A stretch of DNA of 64,000 nucleotides from Niastella koreensis GR20-10. GTDB lineage: Bacteria > Bacteroidota > Bacteroidia > Chitinophagales > Chitinophagaceae. Position numbers and translations under genes: made by a program. This document shows, in pieces, positions 1 through 8,475 of this stretch (position 1 is the first letter of the stretch; every line of letters begins with the position of its first letter). The stretch spans positions 3,100,001 to 3,164,000 of the forward strand of contig NC_016609.1 of the NCBI RefSeq assembly GCF_000246855.1, given 5' to 3'. The notes beneath the pieces were generated by a model. The model searched no databases. It saw nothing but the letters and a program-made list of their open reading frames with translations, and was not told the DNA's origin.

Positions 1-76
1 CTATTACGCATCAATACCCACACACCATGAATGGGTTAAGGAAAGTTATAAACTATAACCGTTACAGACAGTGATT

Positions 77-1501
77 TTACAGGTATTCGCTATCTACAAA
101 TTTGTTCCACGCTTTACTGAGATGTGTCAACGCAGTTTTTTTCTCTTCTTCAGATAAGGAAGAATATACAATTGAGTTGGTAATCAGTTTTTTTAGCCTG
201 GCTACGTCCAGATCCCAGGCCATAAAGGCTACCCAAAAATCATAACTCAGCCCGTCATAACCATAAACACCCGGATCATCACTATTAATAGAGCAAGCTA
301 CCCCATTGGCCAGTAATACTCTTGCGGGGTGATTTCTCAGGTCACTTACATAATTTAACTCCTGATTACTGATGGGGCTTACTTCTACCAGGTTATCGGC
401 TGTTTTTACCCGTTGCATAATGTCGGGGAAATATACCAGGTTCAGGCCATGCCCTATACGCTTGTTGTATTGAAAAGGCACCTCCGCCAGGTTGGTATTG
501 GACGTGCTGCTGCTCTCTCCTGCGTGTAAATATAAAGGCATGGTAATGCCATATTGTTTTTCCAGGGCGCCGATCGAATTCCATACAGGATTGTAATAGC
601 CAACAGTATGATTGGTTGCTTCGTCGGCCACCAGGTCAAAACCAGTAATCAATTCAGGATATTTTTTCTTTAGTTCAAAAGCCGCTTTTAGTTTTTCTGA
701 AACAGCCGTTGTATCTAAAAACTTAAAGCTGCTATAAATCAATTTTAAAGTAAAGGCAGGCTGTGTGTTTTGTATTTCGGCAACCAGTTGCTTTAGATCA
801 GCGATGGCCGTATCTGCCGGGTAATTCCCGTTCTTTTCATCAAACAGTTTACCAAAACCATATCTGATCTCCACATGCTGCACCTGGTCTTTAACCAGCT
901 CATTAAAAGCCTCGCGGTAATATTCTTTAAAGAAAGGACGGTAGGCCACTAACATCCCAACCCGTTTAAAACGTTTTTCAAATTCAACCCAGGTATCCAT
1001 ATAATCGGTCAGGTCACTTCTGTTCAACGTAAGCAGTTTTAATAAACTGCCTGCGGCATTTTTATCAAACTTCAGGTATTGCTGCAATGACAAAAAATCT
1101 TTCGGCGCCGGGCCTTTCGCAAAAACAACTAACTGACCATAAATGTAATTGCTGTTGTCTTTTCCAATATATATGTAACAATTATTGTATTTAGCTGCTG
1201 CGTTGATTAACCATTTGGGATTGGCCATACCGCCGTTGTGTAAATGCAGCACCCCGCCCTTGGGCATTGATTGAAATAACTTATATAGTTCAGACGACTC
1301 AATAAACGGTCTGAGCTGGGTAAATGAACTGCTATAGATCGAGAGTTTATTCTGACTGGCTTTTGCCAGCAGCTCATTTTTTAAGTTGCTTAGTTTTTTG
1401 TCGAGTGAAATTTCCTGTGCGGTAAGCAGGGTGGAATCATTTGCATAAACAGATAAAGAAATAATAAGGCCTGTAAAGAAAACGAATGTACTTTTAACCA
1501 T
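77..1501 (-). CDS. Secreted adenosine deaminase family protein (ADGF-like)
   Basis: The 474-aa protein begins with a signal peptide (cleavage near residue 20, after VYA), so it should act in the periplasm or outside the cell. The amidohydrolase metal site is visible: HLH at residues 86-88 following MPKGG, then LHAGES, RIGHG and SINSDDPG toward the C-terminus, which are the adenosine deaminase signatures. The length and the MPKGGxLHLH pattern resemble secreted adenosine deaminase growth-factor-type enzymes more than the shorter cytosolic Add. The likely reaction is deamination of adenosine or a related nucleoside, perhaps for nucleoside scavenging; the substrate is inferred. It is transcribed alone, away from the AraC gene. 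Confidence 0.85.
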   Translation of the reverse strand: MVKSTFVFFTGLIISLSVYANDSTLLTAQEISLDKKLSNLKNELLAKASQNKLSIYSSSFTQLRPFIESSELYKLFQSMPKGGVLHLHNGGMANPKWLINAAAKYNNCYIYIGKDNSNYIYGQLVVFAKGPAPKDFLSLQQYLKFDKNAAGSLLKLLTLNRSDLTDYMDTWVEFEKRFKRVGMLVAYRPFFKEYYREAFNELVKDQVQHVEIRYGFGKLFDEKNGNYPADTAIADLKQLVAEIQNTQPAFTLKLIYSSFKFLDTTAVSEKLKAAFELKKKYPELITGFDLVADEATNHTVGYYNPVWNSIGALEKQYGITMPLYLHAGESSSTSNTNLAEVPFQYNKRIGHGLNLVYFPDIMQRVKTADNLVEVSPISNQELNYVSDLRNHPARVLLANGVACSINSDDPGVYGYDGLSYDFWVAFMAWDLDVARLKKLITNSIVYSSLSEEEKKTALTHLSKAWNKFVDSEYL

Positions 1502-1677
1502 ATGTTCAGATAATTATAGCTGGTTGGCGAAATTAGCAAAGTTCAGGCCAACCAATGATGGCGGTATGCATATTAATTTTCGCAGCTGGAATATGCGGCC
1601 AAACCCCGGAAATCATCGAGGTGTGAAGAGCCCAGGGCCTGTTGCCAGAGCCTTAATTTTGTTGTACCTTACTGCCA

Positions 1678-2628
1678 ATGATCTTCCACGAATTTCCCGA
1701 TCTTACCTGGTTAAAAAGCCAGATAGCCCAGGGGTTTAACAACCGGCTGGGCTGGGGCAATCTGCCGCTCGATAGCGAAGGTTTTCCCAGTGTGATCATT
1801 CATACGAAAGTCCGGGAATGTTATCGTCCTGAGATCAAGGGGCCTTTTTCTTTTTTTCTGAATCTACGGGGTAATAGTTTGTGCAGTGTGGAGCGGCAAA
1901 CCACCTGCATTGATGAAGACAACTATTTTGTAAGTAACCGCTCGCAATTATATACCCTGCAGGTGGAGGAACATGCAGGCGATACGGAAACGTTTAACAT
2001 CCATTTCGGAGAATTCTTCAGCGAATCGGTACTGAACTCCCTGGTAACACCGGCAGATAAGATCCTGGATGCCGGCACACAAAGGCAATTGTCGCCGGTT
2101 TTATTCTTTAACCAACTGCACCGCCGGGATGCAACTTTCAATTCCCTAATCAAATCAATCCTGACTTCACATAAAGAAACAGGCTTTAACAAACTCCGGT
2201 TCGAGGAACAGCTCACCGCCCTGTTGAGTTATCATTTACTGCAACACCAACATATAGGCCAGATTGTAAACAAACTGCCGCCTGTTCGCAAAGCCACGCG
2301 GGTTGAATTGTACAAACGCCTTTCCCGGGCTATGGATGTATTGCGTTCGGGTTTTTGTGGTGAGGTAAATCTTGACCAGCTGGCTGCTGAAGCCTGCCTG
2401 TCAAAATATCATTTTTTGCGGTTGTTCCGTTCGGCTTATGGCTTGTCGCCCTATCAATACATGCAGCAGCTTCGCATGGAGAAAGCCAGGGTTTTACTTA
2501 CTGATTCCGGGATGTCAATAGCAGAGCTGTCAACTCTGTTGGGTTTTGATAACAGCCAGTCATTCAGCCGGCTGTTTTACCAGAAAACGGGACTCTACCC
2601 TACCCAATACCGGCTCGACTCAAAATAG
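1678..2628 (+). CDS. AraC family transcriptional regulator
   Basis: A 316-aa protein with an N-terminal ligand-sensing region of about 200 residues and a C-terminal double helix-turn-helix at about residues 215-312. Typical AraC features are seen in the second half: LAAEACLSKYHFLRLFR, GLSPYQYMQQLRMEKA, then LLGFDNSQSFSRLFYQKTG. It is expected to bind DNA as a one-component regulator. The target is not evident; the following membrane-protein gene on the same strand is one candidate. The ATG at 1678 lies 17 bases after a TAATTTTG sequence (1654-1661) that matches the Bacteroidota -7 box, giving a very short leader. Confidence 0.88.
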   Translation: MIFHEFPDLTWLKSQIAQGFNNRLGWGNLPLDSEGFPSVIIHTKVRECYRPEIKGPFSFFLNLRGNSLCSVERQTTCIDEDNYFVSNRSQLYTLQVEEHAGDTETFNIHFGEFFSESVLNSLVTPADKILDAGTQRQLSPVLFFNQLHRRDATFNSLIKSILTSHKETGFNKLRFEEQLTALLSYHLLQHQHIGQIVNKLPPVRKATRVELYKRLSRAMDVLRSGFCGEVNLDQLAAEACLSKYHFLRLFRSAYGLSPYQYMQQLRMEKARVLLTDSGMSIAELSTLLGFDNSQSFSRLFYQKTGLYPTQYRLDSK

Positions 2629-2690
2629 CAATTTTGGTTATGGGGTAAACGGCGCATCCTACGGAACTTTGGGCTCTCAAATGATTTGTT

Positions 2691-3320
2691 ATGTCAAGAA
2701 CATTAATTCGCAATACGGCTATTGGGCTTACCGCCTGGTTGGTGCTGCTTGGTATTTTGTCGGCCCGGGGTTTTTTCAGCGATTTCTCCCGCGTACCACC
2801 CCGCATTACGCTGGCGCTTTTGACGCCTTTGCCGGTAGTGCTTTTCTTTACCCGTTCCCGCGCAGGCAAACAGTTTTTATCGCAGGTGCAGCCCCAATGG
2901 CTGATTTACCTGCAGTCATTCCGCATCCTGGTGGAAGTTGGCTTATGGCTCCTCGTGCGTAATGGATCATTGCCTGAACAAATGAGTTTTGAGGGGCGTA
3001 ATTTCGACATCCTCACCGGTTTGTTTGCCTTCCCTGTAGGTTATTATTGTTTTGTAAAGAAGACCTGGCCGCCAGTGATAGCGTTATTGTATAATATTGC
3101 CGGTCTTTTGTTGCTGGTGAACATTATTGCGGTTTCAGCTTTATCCCTGCCCTCCCCGCTGCGTGCCTTTCACAACGGGCCCGACAGTTCCCTGATAACC
3201 ACTTTTCCTTTTATTTACCTGCCCGGTTTGCTGGTGCCGCTGGCGTATACGCTGCATATCTTTTCGCTCAGGCAATGGAAAATGTGGGTTCGGTACCCTG
3301 TGGTTTCCTCACAAACCTAA
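2691..3320 (+). CDS. Integral membrane protein of unknown function
   Basis: A 209-aa hydrophobic protein with about six membrane segments (roughly residues 10-28, 40-55, 70-90, 105-125, 130-152, 172-192). No catalytic motif was recognised. The ATG at 2691 follows the AraC gene by 62 bases on the same strand, so co-transcription is possible. The pattern is like small uncharacterised membrane proteins common in Chitinophagaceae; no function is assigned. Confidence 0.7.
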   Translation: MSRTLIRNTAIGLTAWLVLLGILSARGFFSDFSRVPPRITLALLTPLPVVLFFTRSRAGKQFLSQVQPQWLIYLQSFRILVEVGLWLLVRNGSLPEQMSFEGRNFDILTGLFAFPVGYYCFVKKTWPPVIALLYNIAGLLLLVNIIAVSALSLPSPLRAFHNGPDSSLITTFPFIYLPGLLVPLAYTLHIFSLRQWKMWVRYPVVSSQT

Positions 3321-3372
3321 TTTGCTACCTTTCTTTAAGTATGTTATCCGGCCTTTCTGGCGCAGCCTTTGA

Positions 3373-3380
3373 TATATTTG
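3373..3380 (+). promoter_or_regulatory. Candidate Bacteroidota -7 box (TATATTTG)
   Basis: TATATTTG is a perfect match to the TAnnTTTG -7 consensus of the Bacteroidota primary sigma factor and lies 19 bases before the ATG at 3399. No good TTTG -33 box is present at the usual spacing, so this is a partial promoter match. Confidence 0.4.
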
Positions 3381-3398
3381 CCACCAGAAAACCTGATT

Positions 3399-4070
3399 AT
3401 GAAAAGAAAGTCGTTCCTGCTTGTGCTGACACTGTCAATATTATTATCTGCTGCAATATGTGAAGCACAAAGCAGTGTTCAAACAACTGTTACTCCCTGT
3501 GACTCTACCCTGTCGGCTAAATTATTAAATAGTGAAAGGATAGAGAAAAAGTTTGGCAGCTACGGTATAGATGTGTTGTACAACACGGCGCAGCTACGGG
3601 TATCCAACCTGTATGATGGCAAAAAAATAACCCGCACCCTGGCGGTGGTGGATTATCCTGAAACCATCGATAGTTCCTTCGCAAAAGAACACCAATTAAT
3701 TGTAGCCGGTGGGTCTATCGGAAACGTGTTTAAGTCACATGGGTGGATTATCGAGAAGAAAAATATCTTCCTGGGCGAGCTGGCGCCATCTGCAGACTAT
3801 AAAAAGTTATACGCGTTAATGGGAAATATTCCCCCTTCAAAATTGTCCATCTGGATCTATGTTTTTTATATCCGGAAAGAGGGAAAATCTTTTCCTTATG
3901 CCACTATTTCGGAGATCTACCATCCCGATTATCTTTCCCTGGCAAATATTAAGTGTATTGCCAATGTTGCCGGCACCGAACTACCGGTAACAAAAGCGGC
4001 TTCTGCAGAGTTAAAAAAAGTAACAAAATTAGCCGCCTTGAATTTTACTCCCCGGCCGGTTGAAAAGTGA
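3399..4070 (+). CDS. Secreted hypothetical protein
   Basis: A 223-aa protein starting MKRKSFLLVLTLSILLSAA with cleavage expected near CEAQ, so it is exported. The ATG at 3399 was chosen over an upstream TTG at 3369 because it gives a clean signal peptide and sits just after a TATATTTG box. The mature part has no cysteine pair, repeat or enzyme motif that I recognise. Short hydrophobic strands suggest a compact beta-rich periplasmic protein. It stands between the membrane protein at 2691-3320 and the kinase remnant. Confidence 0.7.
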   Translation: MKRKSFLLVLTLSILLSAAICEAQSSVQTTVTPCDSTLSAKLLNSERIEKKFGSYGIDVLYNTAQLRVSNLYDGKKITRTLAVVDYPETIDSSFAKEHQLIVAGGSIGNVFKSHGWIIEKKNIFLGELAPSADYKKLYALMGNIPPSKLSIWIYVFYIRKEGKSFPYATISEIYHPDYLSLANIKCIANVAGTELPVTKAASAELKKVTKLAALNFTPRPVEK

Positions 4071-4081
4071 TAACTCCCTAT

Positions 4082-4112
4082 TTTGCGCTCTTGCCATAAA
4101 ACCGTATCTTAA
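4082..4112 (+). promoter_or_regulatory. Candidate -33/-7 promoter for the histidine kinase gene
   Basis: TTTG at 4082-4085 is followed after exactly 19 bases by TATCTTAA at 4105-4112, six of eight matches to the TAnnTTTG box. It would give a leader of about 75 bases before the ATG at 4195. A short inverted repeat (ACCGG / CCGGT, about 4153-4175) lies in that leader. Confidence 0.4.
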
Positions 4113-4194
4113 TCCCGTTTCTGGCTCCGATTAAGGTTCGATTAGTAGGGTTACCGGTCTTTCTTGCAGGCCGGTTTAAAGACAATGACTGATT

Positions 4195-5376
4195 ATGCAG
4201 CAGCAAATCCCTACTATACATAAACCCGCTACACTGTCGGGCGCCGCAATTTTAAATGCCTATACGGTTATTGCGATTGCGTATTGCGGCTCTTTTAGCT
4301 TTCTTTATTATTTCGTGGCTTCCAATGTTTTTTTGGCTGTATTGCATTTCCTTGCCTTGTTAGGGGTTATAACCAATTACGTGTTGCTGAAACGCAGCAA
4401 AGAGTACGATCGAACCGAATTCATCATGACCATTGGCACTGTTGTGGTGATCGGGATGTTTGCTTCGGGTGGTTGGGACGATACCGGTTTTTTATGGCCA
4501 TTTGCCTTTTTGCCATTTGTTTTTTATTTGACCGAACCGGGCAAAAGCATCTACTGGATCGGGGCGCTGATTATTGGTTGTGGCATTGCAACGGGCCTTC
4601 AGTTCGCCGGCATCATCCGGCAGCCATGGTCGGGAATTGCCGTAATGAATTTTTTCGCCTGTTTAACGGTGTTCCTGGCCTGTAATTTTTTCATCAAAAG
4701 AAAAGCGCTTAATTATAAAGAAGTGCTGGATTATACCCACCGGTTGCTTCAATCGAGCATCGATCCGTTCTTTACCATTGACGAGCACGGCAGGATCAAA
4801 GATGTTAACCTGGCCTGCGAAAAAATAACCGGTATTGCTGCCGATGAGTTAAAAGGGTCCAGCTTTGCTGTTCATTTTAATAGTCCTGTGTTGGCAGAGA
4901 TCTTCTGCCGGCTAGCTTTAACCGATGGTAAAGTGGTTAATTACCGGTTGGTGATTACTCCCGAAAATGAGGAACCGGTAGAGTTGTTATTCAATGCTGC
5001 GTTGTACCGCGATGAAAAAGGCAGGTTCCGGAATATTTTTGCGGTTGGCCGTGATATTACGGAGGGCCGTAAACTGGAAAAACAATTACGGGAATTTAAT
5101 GAAGAACTGGAAGCGCAGGTAAAAATGCAAACAAAGCAACTGGCGCAAAAGGCGGCCGAACAGGAACAGTTCTCTTATTTCGCTTCCCATGATCTGCAGG
5201 AACCGCTTAATACCACCGCTGGTTTTGTAAGACTGCTGCAACAAAAATATAAAGACCGGTCCGATCCTGAATCGGAAAAGTATTTTAACTACATCATGCA
5301 ATCTACCGAGCGCATGAAAGCGCTTATCCGGGAGTTGTTGGAACAACATACCGGCGGTGACTCGCCTCCACGCTGA
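4195..5376 (+). CDS. PAS sensor histidine kinase lacking its ATPase domain (probably decayed)
   Basis: A 393-aa protein with five or six N-terminal membrane segments (residues about 15-165), a PAS domain (about 175-285), a coiled linker (about 290-325) and a HisKA dimerisation domain with phospho-acceptor His332 in YFASHDLQEPLN. A complete kinase of this type continues for about 110 residues with N, G1 and G2 boxes, but here the frame ends in HTGGDSPPR just after HisKA. A fragment of the missing ATPase domain survives in another frame directly downstream. The protein can still be made, but it could not bind ATP. A decaying gene is the simplest reading; a stand-alone dimerisation partner is possible. 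Confidence 0.75.
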   Translation: MQQQIPTIHKPATLSGAAILNAYTVIAIAYCGSFSFLYYFVASNVFLAVLHFLALLGVITNYVLLKRSKEYDRTEFIMTIGTVVVIGMFASGGWDDTGFLWPFAFLPFVFYLTEPGKSIYWIGALIIGCGIATGLQFAGIIRQPWSGIAVMNFFACLTVFLACNFFIKRKALNYKEVLDYTHRLLQSSIDPFFTIDEHGRIKDVNLACEKITGIAADELKGSSFAVHFNSPVLAEIFCRLALTDGKVVNYRLVITPENEEPVELLFNAALYRDEKGRFRNIFAVGRDITEGRKLEKQLREFNEELEAQVKMQTKQLAQKAAEQEQFSYFASHDLQEPLNTTAGFVRLLQQKYKDRSDPESEKYFNYIMQSTERMKALIRELLEQHTGGDSPPR

Positions 5377-5446
5377 GTACAGCGATGATAGGTGGACGTT
5401 TGTTGTGAATGACTACCTGAAACGAATATTTAACGTTTTTGGGTAG
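5366..5446 (+). pseudogene. Remnant of HATPase domain of the preceding kinase
   Basis: The +1 frame relative to the kinase reads AEYSDDRWTFVVND followed by YLKRIFNVFG and a stop at 5444-5446. In intact phytochrome-like kinases the corresponding stretch is W-F-V-x-DNGIGI, about ten more residues, then RIFxIFQRLH. Both flanks of the G1 box are thus present while the glycine motif is deleted, and everything between HisKA and this point is missing. This alignment is from memory of the family; a profile search would settle it. Confidence 0.5.
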
Positions 5447-5555
5447 TGCATGAGTAATGCAATTGTTGTAACATTGTGATATAAACCAGTAAGATCAGAA
5501 GGCCGGGGGAGAATCAGCAATTGTTAAACATTATTTCGTTCTCAAACCCCTAACA

Positions 5556-6176
5556 ATGAAAAGGTACATTTGCATTCTCGTAGCCAGCACATTTTTAGTT
5601 TCCACAGTAAAAGCCCAGATTTCGTATGGTGTAAAAGCGGGCGGTAATATAACGGCAATGCTTGGTACGTATACCTATACCAGTGATAAAGTCGGCTTTA
5701 ATGCCGGCGTTTTCGGTGCTCTTCCGTTAAATAAATCATTCAGTTTACAGGCAGAATTATATTACTCCGCCCAGGGTGAAAAGCAATGGTATTATACCAG
5801 TAATAGCTGGGACCCTGTTTCAGGATCTTTTACTGACGGCCACTATATAAAAATCCCTAACCGGATGAGTTATCTCAATCTTCCTGTATTGGTTAAATTT
5901 AAAACAACCTGTGGCTGTTTTATTGAAGCCGGTTTACAGGCAGGTTGGCTTATTAGTGCTCATTCAAAAACTCCGGATGGAAAGGTTGATGAGAAAGACT
6001 TATATAGGTCATTCGATTTTTCGGGAACAGCAGGTTTGGGCTACCAGTTTCCCTTTGGCCTGGGCGTAGACCTGCGTTATAACCGCAGCCTGATGAGTGT
6101 ATTAAAATCGAATGCGTATTCAACCTATAACAGCGTAGCCCAGCTCGGTTTGTTTTATGTATTGAGTAAGCATTAA
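5556..6176 (+). CDS. PorT-family outer membrane beta-barrel protein
   Basis: A 206-aa protein with signal peptide (MKRYICILVASTFLVSTVKAQ) followed by alternating amphipathic strands and the usual opening YGVKAGGN of the outer-membrane beta-barrel (PorT-like, PF13568) family. Mid-protein elements FSLQAELYYSAQG and LPVLVKFK and the C-terminal YNSVAQLGLFYVLSKH fit an eight-stranded barrel. It should sit in the outer membrane; such small barrels are abundant in Bacteroidota and mostly uncharacterised. It appears monocistronic. I see nothing gene-like in 5447-5555. Confidence 0.8.
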   Translation: MKRYICILVASTFLVSTVKAQISYGVKAGGNITAMLGTYTYTSDKVGFNAGVFGALPLNKSFSLQAELYYSAQGEKQWYYTSNSWDPVSGSFTDGHYIKIPNRMSYLNLPVLVKFKTTCGCFIEAGLQAGWLISAHSKTPDGKVDEKDLYRSFDFSGTAGLGYQFPFGLGVDLRYNRSLMSVLKSNAYSTYNSVAQLGLFYVLSKH

Positions 6177-6249
6177 ACGAATATTTTAACTAACCGTACT
6201 TAATAAAGGCCTTGAATTGTACAGGGCTTTTATTATCTTTCTGCAAAAA

Positions 6250-6708
6250 ATGTTTTTTGTTGTAAGGCTATCCTTCGTGGTTATTATGGCAATGCCTGTT
6301 ATGGTGCTGGCCCAACAAAAATTCTCCCCTAAGGATGAATCACTAAAGCTGTTTAACAAATACAAACCTGTTATTGAAAAAAGGCATGAGGCTATTGTTG
6401 ATCCTTCCGGTCCTGTCTCAGGCGATATAAATGGGGATGGTAAGGAGGATTGCATTATCTCTTTTATTATGTACCCGCAGGATGGAGGAAATCTCCATAT
6501 TGGGTCCGGATCAGCCATCTATTTAAATACAGGAACCGGAATGAAGGTGGTGGGCGCCTTTCCGGAATTTAAATTTTGTTATTACCTGGACCATATTCGC
6601 GATCAGATAATTTTTGGAAAGGAGTATGAATGCGCCCCTCCGTATAACAAGTTTATACAGACCAGAAAGTTTAAATATGTGAATGGAAAGATAATGGAGA
6701 TCCACTAA
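6250..6708 (+). CDS. Secreted hypothetical protein with a DxNxDG motif
   Basis: A 152-aa protein. ATG at 6250 gives a signal peptide (MFFVVRLSFVVIMAMPVMVLAQ) and is preferred to a TTG 33 bases upstream. The mature part contains SGDINGDGKEDCII, a calcium-loop-like pattern seen in FG-GAP/VCBS-type and EF-hand-like segments, then a beta-rich region ending MEIH. Its function is unknown. It follows the PorT-like gene by 73 bases on the same strand. Confidence 0.65.
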   Translation: MFFVVRLSFVVIMAMPVMVLAQQKFSPKDESLKLFNKYKPVIEKRHEAIVDPSGPVSGDINGDGKEDCIISFIMYPQDGGNLHIGSGSAIYLNTGTGMKVVGAFPEFKFCYYLDHIRDQIIFGKEYECAPPYNKFIQTRKFKYVNGKIMEIH

Positions 6709-6718
6709 GGCCGGGAGC

Positions 6719-7012
6719 TTACCACACCTTATAGATCTCTCTCGATCCGGTCAGATACATGTCGGTATAGTTGGCCATTTTCTCCTTCATTTTTTTCATC
6801 TTTTCTTCATCCTTCATATAGTCTTCCCAGCTTTTTTCATAAGCGGAAAGGTCGTTGTACTGGCTTACCATTATTACCCGGTTAAACTGACCCGTCATAT
6901 CAGTGAGGATATTGACAAACTCCTTATTATCGGCCATCACTTCTTTGAACAGTTTCGCCAGTTTGGACGCATTGCCGGGTTTGCAAATAAAAATGTCGTG
7001 TACAATAATCAT
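6719..7012 (-). CDS. Small alpha/beta-barrel-like protein (NIPSNAP/ABM-like)
   Basis: A 97-aa cytosolic protein. It opens with the beta strand MIIVHDIFICKPG, has a helix, a second strand RVIMVSQYNDLSAYEKSW and a charged helix, then ends in a strand. This order is typical of dimeric ferredoxin-like (NIPSNAP/antibiotic-biosynthesis-monooxygenase) proteins. No catalytic residue can be named. It is convergent with the gene ending at 6708, with only ten bases between. Confidence 0.6.
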   Translation of the reverse strand: MIIVHDIFICKPGNASKLAKLFKEVMADNKEFVNILTDMTGQFNRVIMVSQYNDLSAYEKSWEDYMKDEEKMKKMKEKMANYTDMYLTGSREIYKVW

Positions 7013-7182
7013 GGTGTTTTATTTTAATATAAAAGGTAGGCTCTTTTTACCAGAGCACCATAACCGGGATGTTTTAAATCCATAATTGAAGTGATGAATC
7101 CTGATAAAAAAGGGATAGGGTATCTTCTTCTCCGCGCGTCTTATAATAAAGCCCTTAATTTAGGGCACATCAATCCGAAAAA

Positions 7183-7509
7183 TTGGAAAACAGCGATCTC
7201 CTGGTAATAGAACAGATCAGGGCTGGTGATGAAACCGCCTTTGACGCTTTGTTTACCGCCTGGTATGGTAAACTGCAGGCCTATGCCTTTTCTGTATTGC
7301 AAAACGAAGCCCAGGCCGAAGAAGTGGTGCAAACCGTTTTTTGCCGTATTTGGGAAAAACGTCGGCAATGGGAAGTAACCACCAGTCTGAAGGCCTACCT
7401 GTATGGCAGTGTGTACCATCGATGCATAGATGGTTTGCGGCGGCATAAACATGCGCAAAAGTACCAGCGGTATGTGTTGCAGAAAAGAGAAGGAACAGGC
7501 AGTTTATGA
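7183..7509 (+). pseudogene. Truncated ECF sigma-70 factor (region 2 only)
   Basis: The 108-residue frame starts at a TTG and reads IEQIRAGDETAFDALF, then YAFSVLQNEAQAEEVVQTVF and IWEKRRQW, a clear sigma region 2 of the Bacteroidota ECF family. It continues through SLKAYLYGSVYHRCIDGLRR, then ends in QKREGTGSL without the linker and region 4 helix-turn-helix needed for -35 recognition. Intact relatives are about 180-200 aa. The stop is followed immediately by an inverted-repeat element. No FecR gene follows. I read it as a deletion remnant. Confidence 0.75.
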
Positions 7510-7520
7510 AGTTGTAGGAT

Positions 7521-7604
7521 GGTCAGTGGTGAGTGGGTTCCTAGTTGCTCAGACGTCTAAACAATCGCGAGCTAACTCACTACAGACTACTCACTACTGA
7601 CTTA
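7521..7604. repeat. Inverted-repeat element with 38-nt core (copy C)
   Basis: Left arm 7521-7535 and right arm 7574-7601 are built from the words GTCAGTAGT and GAGTAGTCTG-like variants and are reverse complements of each other over about 14 bases. The core is 7536-7573 (38 nt) and runs GGTTCC...GCGAGCT, i.e. in reverse orientation to copies at 12044 and 22341. The outer edge abuts the TAA stop of the short-chain dehydrogenase (7602-7604, minus strand). It sits between two convergent reading frames. Confidence 0.75.
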
Positions 7605-8324
7605 AGGATTCATCCTGGCAAACATTTCCGCAATGCCCTCGTTATTCGCATTCACCCTTCCTTCGCTGAAACCAAATGACAATTCATTTTTTCCTTCTTT
7701 CATTTGTTGAAATATAGATTCAATGAATTCGCTTACCGCTGGATGTCCGTCGTGAATGCCTTTGCCGCCCAGATCGGTATTCAGGGCCGGTGGAATGATC
7801 TCTATTACTTCAACATTGGTGTCTTTTAACTGGTGCCGGAGCGATAAGGTGAACGAACGCATAAATGCTTTGGTGGCACTATAAACCGGCACTTTTGACA
7901 ATGGAACAAACGCCAACCCTGAGGTAACATTCATGACCGTAGTCAGTGATTTCAGTTTCAAAAAGAGTTTGGTAAGGTGAATGGGCGCTGTGATGTTGAT
8001 GTCAATTTCGCTTTGGGTGCGGTCGTAAAAATCGTCGTTCGTTATATTCATCCAGTTTTGGATACCTGCATTGTTAACCAACACATTCAGATCGGGATGG
8101 TTGGCTGCCACCCAGTTGAACAAATTAATGCGGTCGGCCTCGATGGCCAGGTCGCATACCTGGGTTATAACGCCGGGAAATTTATCGGCCACTTCCTGTA
8201 AGGCCGTTTCCCTTCTGCCGCAAACAATGACCGTGTTGCCTTCTTTTACAAATCTTTCCGTTAGTCCCAGGCCTATGCCGCTTCCCCCGCCGGTGATCAA
8301 AATTTTGTTGTTCGTTAGTTTCAT
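7602..8324 (-). CDS. Short-chain dehydrogenase/reductase (DltE-like)
   Basis: A 240-aa classical SDR. The NAD(P)-binding TGGGSGIG is at the N-terminus (residues about 10-18), NNAG is at about 87-90, and the catalytic YSATK follows a serine in NVTSGLAF. The sequence style (DltE/COG3967 group) is often seen in Bacteroidota. The substrate cannot be told from sequence. It is divergent from transketolase; the 150-bp gap contains GTTGGCCAAC (palindrome, 8364-8373) near a possible TAATTTTA -7 box. Confidence 0.85.
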   Translation of the reverse strand: MKLTNNKILITGGGSGIGLGLTERFVKEGNTVIVCGRRETALQEVADKFPGVITQVCDLAIEADRINLFNWVAANHPDLNVLVNNAGIQNWMNITNDDFYDRTQSEIDINITAPIHLTKLFLKLKSLTTVMNVTSGLAFVPLSKVPVYSATKAFMRSFTLSLRHQLKDTNVEVIEIIPPALNTDLGGKGIHDGHPAVSEFIESIFQQMKEGKNELSFGFSEGRVNANNEGIAEMFARMNP

Positions 8325-8475
8325 TGTTGTAAAGTTTGGGCAGTAAAATTACCTATAATGAGCGGTTGGCCAACTATTTAAAATGGGAGTGGCTAATAAT
8401 TTCTACAATTCCTGTTAACAAAGGATGGCACCTTAATTGTGCGCTTACCTTATTTATCATTTGAATATCATTTAT

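Noticed and set aside
1524-1739. Small plus-strand frame upstream of the AraC gene
   Set aside because: Overlaps the start of AraC in another frame, covers the probable promoter, and its sequence is not protein-like. The GGTTGGC/GCCAACC inverted repeat at 1522-1553 is noted only.
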